This document shows positions 60,533-64,000 of a stretch of 64,000 bases of DNA, piece by piece. The position numbers were made by a program, and so were the translations under genes. The stretch is from NCBI GenBank assembly GCA_949358305.1, contig OX442314.1, positions 58,165,369 through 58,229,368 of the forward strand, written 5' to 3'. Below the pieces are notes generated by a model. The model saw only the letters and a program-made list of their open reading frames with translations. It had not been told where the DNA came from and searched no databases. Each line of letters starts with the position of its first letter. Positions within the stretch are counted from its first letter, which is position 1. The stretch comes from Strigamia acuminata. Its lineage: Eukaryota > Arthropoda > Chilopoda > Geophilomorpha > Linotaeniidae.

Positions 60533-61574
60533 TGTCACGTCGTAGTCGACTTTTTAACAATGGTTTCGGAAATTTAAGAATTTCCAGGGATTGTAATAAC
60601 CAGAAAATTTAGGTTCGCAGGCGCTGCAACTCTTAAAACTTTGCCGGGGGTGGTAGCTAGGTTAAGACAGCGTCTATTCGTGAAATCTGTATTTTATGGG
60701 TGCAGGATTCAATTCGGGCGCCGTACAAAATGGCGAACGTTGATACTTCGAATTTAAGACCAAAATATCGCTCTTCACTAGGGAAAATGTCGTCATATGC
60801 TAGGCGTACTTACGAAGAGTATATTTCTTCTCCTGGACACGCGCTAACGTTGGGTGAACGCGCAAACAGGTACCAAACCGCAGACAACGTCGTCGAACCG
60901 TCGATAATGAAATGAATACGCAATTGAGACGAGTATGAGTTCAAAATGTCTAGGCTGAGGAGGAAGTCACAGTCGTGGCATAAAATGTATTGACGAATTA
61001 AGACCGTCGAATACGCCGCTTTTCCAGTAATTCGTACGCAAATAATGGGCAAATAATAAAGGTTGTGGTTAGATAGCCAACCATGAGAATTCGGGCTGCA
61101 TAATGACCGTATGCGTTGAGACGCAACATAAATCGCACTTGGAAATCTTCCAGTTAAGACAGAAGATGTTGACTAGTCGAAGGCGAAAATTATTCTCTCT
61201 GTCCAAGTTGTCTTGACAGAACAAGTCACCTCTGATCACATGTCAAAGGCCAAGTCAATTCCCAATGGGGACCGGGCAGAAAACAGGCGATCAGGGGTGA
61301 AATATGCAAATTTAAAGCGCGATTATATCAACTTATTGCAGAATTCTCATGAATTGTCTGGATGGGGTGACCAAAACCAGGCCAAATCAAAGATAAATGT
61401 CAAAAATAAGGAAAAGAATATAAAATAAAATAATAAATTTAGATTTGGGAAAAATAAAATAAATTAAAGGAATTAGAACAATTTCTCAATAAAATTAGGG
61501 GAAAACTAAAGGAAAGGCGCAAAATGCGCTCAAAATTTTGAAAATTTCTACTGCTCAAAGTCAGGACCGTGACA
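60533..61574 (-). mobile_element. 3' LTR of element 5 (element continues past right edge)
   Basis: The plus strand reads TGTCACGTCG at one end and GGACCGTGACA at the other, a 7-bp inverted terminal repeat with TG...CA ends. The end next to 61574 is fixed by the adjoining polypurine tract. The other end rests only on the terminal repeat. The short frames inside are not genes. Confidence 0.7.
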
Positions 61575-61587
61575 TTCCCCCCCACCT
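61575..61587 (-). other. Element 5 polypurine tract
   Basis: Minus strand AGGTGGGGGGGAA directly before TGTCACGG. Confidence 0.85.
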
Positions 61588-62392
61588 AGATGTTTATTAT
61601 ATGGTTTCTATATAATCAACATCTAAATGGAGTTAACAAACATGATTGATAAAAATTTGAACATATAAATAAATAAAAATAATGAATCAACAACACATAA
61701 CACAGGTAGGGATTTATTTGGACAGACGCAACAGGCGCACAACTTGGCGCAATTACAGACAAGAACAAACAAACACAAACAAATGGGTCTAGGAGAGGAA
61801 TATTGTAAAAAATCGTTTGATTAAAAATTAACAAAATCAATAGACGTCTAGGCGCTAATTACGACTAAATTCTAAATAAAATAATAAAATTTGTTAAATT
61901 ATTTGATAACACTTGGAATTTACAATGATATTTTTTGTTATGACTAGAGGATTAAATATCTCAAGATTAATTAACAATACCTATGGGTAGCAAAATTTCT
62001 ATAAAAATGTAAATTATTAGCAAATAAAAATATTGATTAGGCGCTGATTTGGCGTCAATTATCACAATATAAAGATAGTAAAATTTCAATGATCACGAAT
62101 GGTTAATGAAAATGATTAGCAAAAATGATTAGTAAAATATAAATATCAAAAAATAAAAAGTTCGCAAACGAATATTATCTTCTTTCGTAGGCGTTTGGAT
62201 TTTCACGGAATTTTACGTAAAAAATCTTCATCGAGGCGCATAATAATCACATTTTAAACAATTATAACACTCATTGTTTGTATCACAATTATCACAATAA
62301 AGTCCACACACACAACAGTTCGTATATGGGTTTTTAGAAGACGCAAAGTCACTGTAGATTCTTAAAGTCAATCCATGAGTTTTATTATTTTT
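61588..62392 (-). other. Element 5 3' noncoding region
   Basis: AT-rich, no coding frame, between the last ORF and the polypurine tract. Confidence 0.5.
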
Positions 62393-63994
62393 TCAAAATG
62401 CAGACGCGCCTTGACCGTCCATCGCATAATAGACCAGTCTAAGCGCTGTTTTCACGAGGATCACTCTCACCTGTTGTTTAGAAGTCGCGTAGCACTTCCG
62501 GCTAATTCGGTTCACTCGGTAAAGGAAATGTCCAACGTAATATTGTTTAATGAGGGACAACAATTTCTCGCCCGCGCTGTGGTCAAGTTGTAAGTCCGAA
62601 AAGATGATCGTTTCGAAAAGGCGCGTCAGAATACTCCAATCCACGACCAATTCGATTTTGGGCTCCCACGGCAATGAGTAGAAAATATCATCAATCGGGA
62701 CAATTTCCTCCATTATTGCTAATGCGCAAGTTGGCTCCACGAGACGCTTCTCCTTAGGCTTCGGTTCGACCGGTTCACGCAAACTCTCTCGTGTGACAAC
62801 CTCGCTTGTATTGTCGTCACTCTCCTTCGGCGGCGTCAAAATCATTTTAGGCATCCTCGACATCAACGGCGATCGACGTCCAGCCTTTGCACCGCCCCGT
62901 CCAACTCCAGGAAGTCTGAAAGGCTCGTCGGCCTGAATTACCTCAATTTTGTTGTGTTCTTGCGCTGCCAGGAATGCTTTGTGGTTCTCCTCGTCGCCCG
63001 TTGACTCGCGAAGCGACTCGACATCCGACATCGAATAATCCACATCCGACGATAATTCCGAGGCGAGTATCCCTGTGTCCGCCACGATTACGGGGTCGTA
63101 TCGGAATGAATATTTGGTTCGAGGATCTGCCAATTTCGGATTTTCGGCAATTGCGTTCTCAAATTGTTGCACCAATTTTTCAGGCGCCAGCTCGATGAGA
63201 ATCTTTTCTGAAAAGTTCTTAATTTCATCCTCCGTCATGATCAACTCTGGATCCAGTGGTGGTTTGGCGGGCGCATTTCTCTCGTCCTCCAGCCGCTGGG
63301 CCTCCTTCAGCGCGTCGGCTTCTCGAAATCGTTTGACGGCGTCGCGACGACTCTGATGCATTTGGGTGATGATCTCTTTTAAGTTAAAGTGCACAGCGTG
63401 CACAATGAGGTGCTGCACCGCGTGTTCATCTCCGGTACAGTCTTTCGTCATCTTTGCCTCTATCTCCTTGGCGATGTTTTCGAGGCGTCCGAAAATTGTT
63501 CCGATGACCGTCTTGAAGTCCAAGGCGCTAACATTGAAGTCCAAATTAATCGACATCTTGAAAAGTTCGCTCCATCCCTCAGATCTCAGATTGATTCGTC
63601 CTTGGCCCCTGTTCTCCATGGGGTACAGTATCTCAAGCTCGTGGCGCCGGAATATTTCAGACATTTGAGTGAAAATACGGTCTGGGCGCATCGTACATCC
63701 ATTTCGGTCGAATCCCTGGAGATATCGTGGCTTCAGAGATGCGCATCCTTCTGACGACGTCGATCCGCTCGAGACCGCTGAAATGGCTTTAGCAATTGGA
63801 TTAGAGATCTTGCTTTCCAATTTCTTGATGTCGTGGATCTTTGCGCATTCTCCTGCATCTCTCGCAATTTCGGCAGCGATATTCGCGATGGATGAAGACG
63901 GTGTAAAATTCAACAACGCCTTGATATCTCGGTCAACCTGTGGGGAAAAATCAGCTTTAATTAGTTTTTTGTTAAAATCAGCAATTGTGTCCAT
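62393..63994 (-). CDS. Element 5 last ORF, unknown 533-aa protein
   Basis: Starts at ATG 63994, six bases from the window edge, and is open for 533 codons. I do not recognise the family. The protein is hydrophilic. It has a helical N-terminal half, a Lys/Glu/Ala-rich helical segment (RFREADALKEAQRLEDERN), an acidic Ser-rich middle, a Gly/Arg patch (GVGRGGAKAGRR), and a compact C-terminal region rich in Trp, Leu and Tyr (SLPWEPKIELVVDWSILTRLF, KQYYVGHFLYRVNRI). There is no signal peptide, membrane segment or zinc knuckle. Its place just before an 0.8-kb noncoding region, polypurine tract and LTR makes it the accessory third ORF of an element whose gag and pol lie beyond the edge. A short stretch (EKLVQQFENAIAENPKL) is faintly like element 1 ORF3, too little to claim homology. 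Confidence 0.65.
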   Translation of the reverse strand: MDTIADFNKKLIKADFSPQVDRDIKALLNFTPSSSIANIAAEIARDAGECAKIHDIKKLESKISNPIAKAISAVSSGSTSSEGCASLKPRYLQGFDRNGCTMRPDRIFTQMSEIFRRHELEILYPMENRGQGRINLRSEGWSELFKMSINLDFNVSALDFKTVIGTIFGRLENIAKEIEAKMTKDCTGDEHAVQHLIVHAVHFNLKEIITQMHQSRRDAVKRFREADALKEAQRLEDERNAPAKPPLDPELIMTEDEIKNFSEKILIELAPEKLVQQFENAIAENPKLADPRTKYSFRYDPVIVADTGILASELSSDVDYSMSDVESLRESTGDEENHKAFLAAQEHNKIEVIQADEPFRLPGVGRGGAKAGRRSPLMSRMPKMILTPPKESDDNTSEVVTRESLREPVEPKPKEKRLVEPTCALAIMEEIVPIDDIFYSLPWEPKIELVVDWSILTRLFETIIFSDLQLDHSAGEKLLSLIKQYYVGHFLYRVNRISRKCYATSKQQVRVILVKTALRLVYYAMDGQGASAF

Positions 63995-64000
63995 TTGTGT

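Overview
This is a eukaryotic window, almost certainly from an invertebrate animal and probably an arthropod. It has spliced genes with GT/AG introns, TATA-box promoters, pickpocket-like DEG/ENaC channel exons and a MED31-like gene. More than half of it is LTR retrotransposon. The species cannot be fixed from the sequence.

Left part (1-6.6 kb): a single-exon gene for an unrecognised 480-aa protein (622-2064, minus), a diverged solo LTR (2190-2759), an intronless MED31-like gene with its own TATA box (4037-4420), and a solo LTR of another family with a perfect 4-bp target duplication (4780-5605).

Element 1 (7399-18184, plus): a complete Ty3/Gypsy element with 623-bp LTRs, a tRNA-Pro-like primer site, gag, pol and a third ORF. 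It sits inside a leucine-rich-repeat gene on the minus strand. The 5' half of that gene is at 18185-18996 and the 3' half at 6632-7398. Removing the element and one ATAT duplication would restore one frame of 524 codons.

Element 2 (19963-32743, minus): a complete 12.8-kb Ty3/Gypsy element with 1087-bp LTRs. It has gag, a canonical A AAA AAC frameshift site, pol and an apparently spliced ORF3. Pol is broken by a short deletion in RNase H although the two LTRs are nearly identical. The LTR carries five hairpins with different, self-complementary stems around one conserved core.

Region 32.7-40.2 kb: an LTR fragment, a C2H2 zinc-finger gene fragment, a THAP-domain fragment, and a short mag-like element (36314-38204, minus) that keeps gag, a tRNA-Ser primer site and LTRs but has no pol.

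Element 3 (40189-50871, minus): a complete and apparently intact Ty3/Gypsy element. Its pol ORF has a C-terminal extension homologous to the separate ORF3 of element 2. It landed 142 bp upstream of the start codon of a CpG-rich-promoter host gene whose first two coding exons are at 51013-51158.

Right part (51.5-59.4 kb): DEG/ENaC exons on the minus strand. One exon encodes the second membrane segment of one channel domain followed directly by the first membrane segment of the next, which suggests a naturally concatenated channel. A MITE and two perfect palindromes lie among or near these exons. From 60.5 kb to the right edge is the 3' end of another minus-strand LTR element: LTR, polypurine tract and a 533-aa last ORF.

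The three complete elements share a layout of LTR, a 2-nt spacer, a tRNA-Pro primer site, gag, pol in the -1 frame, an ORF3, a polypurine tract and a 4-bp target duplication. All three look like recent insertions.
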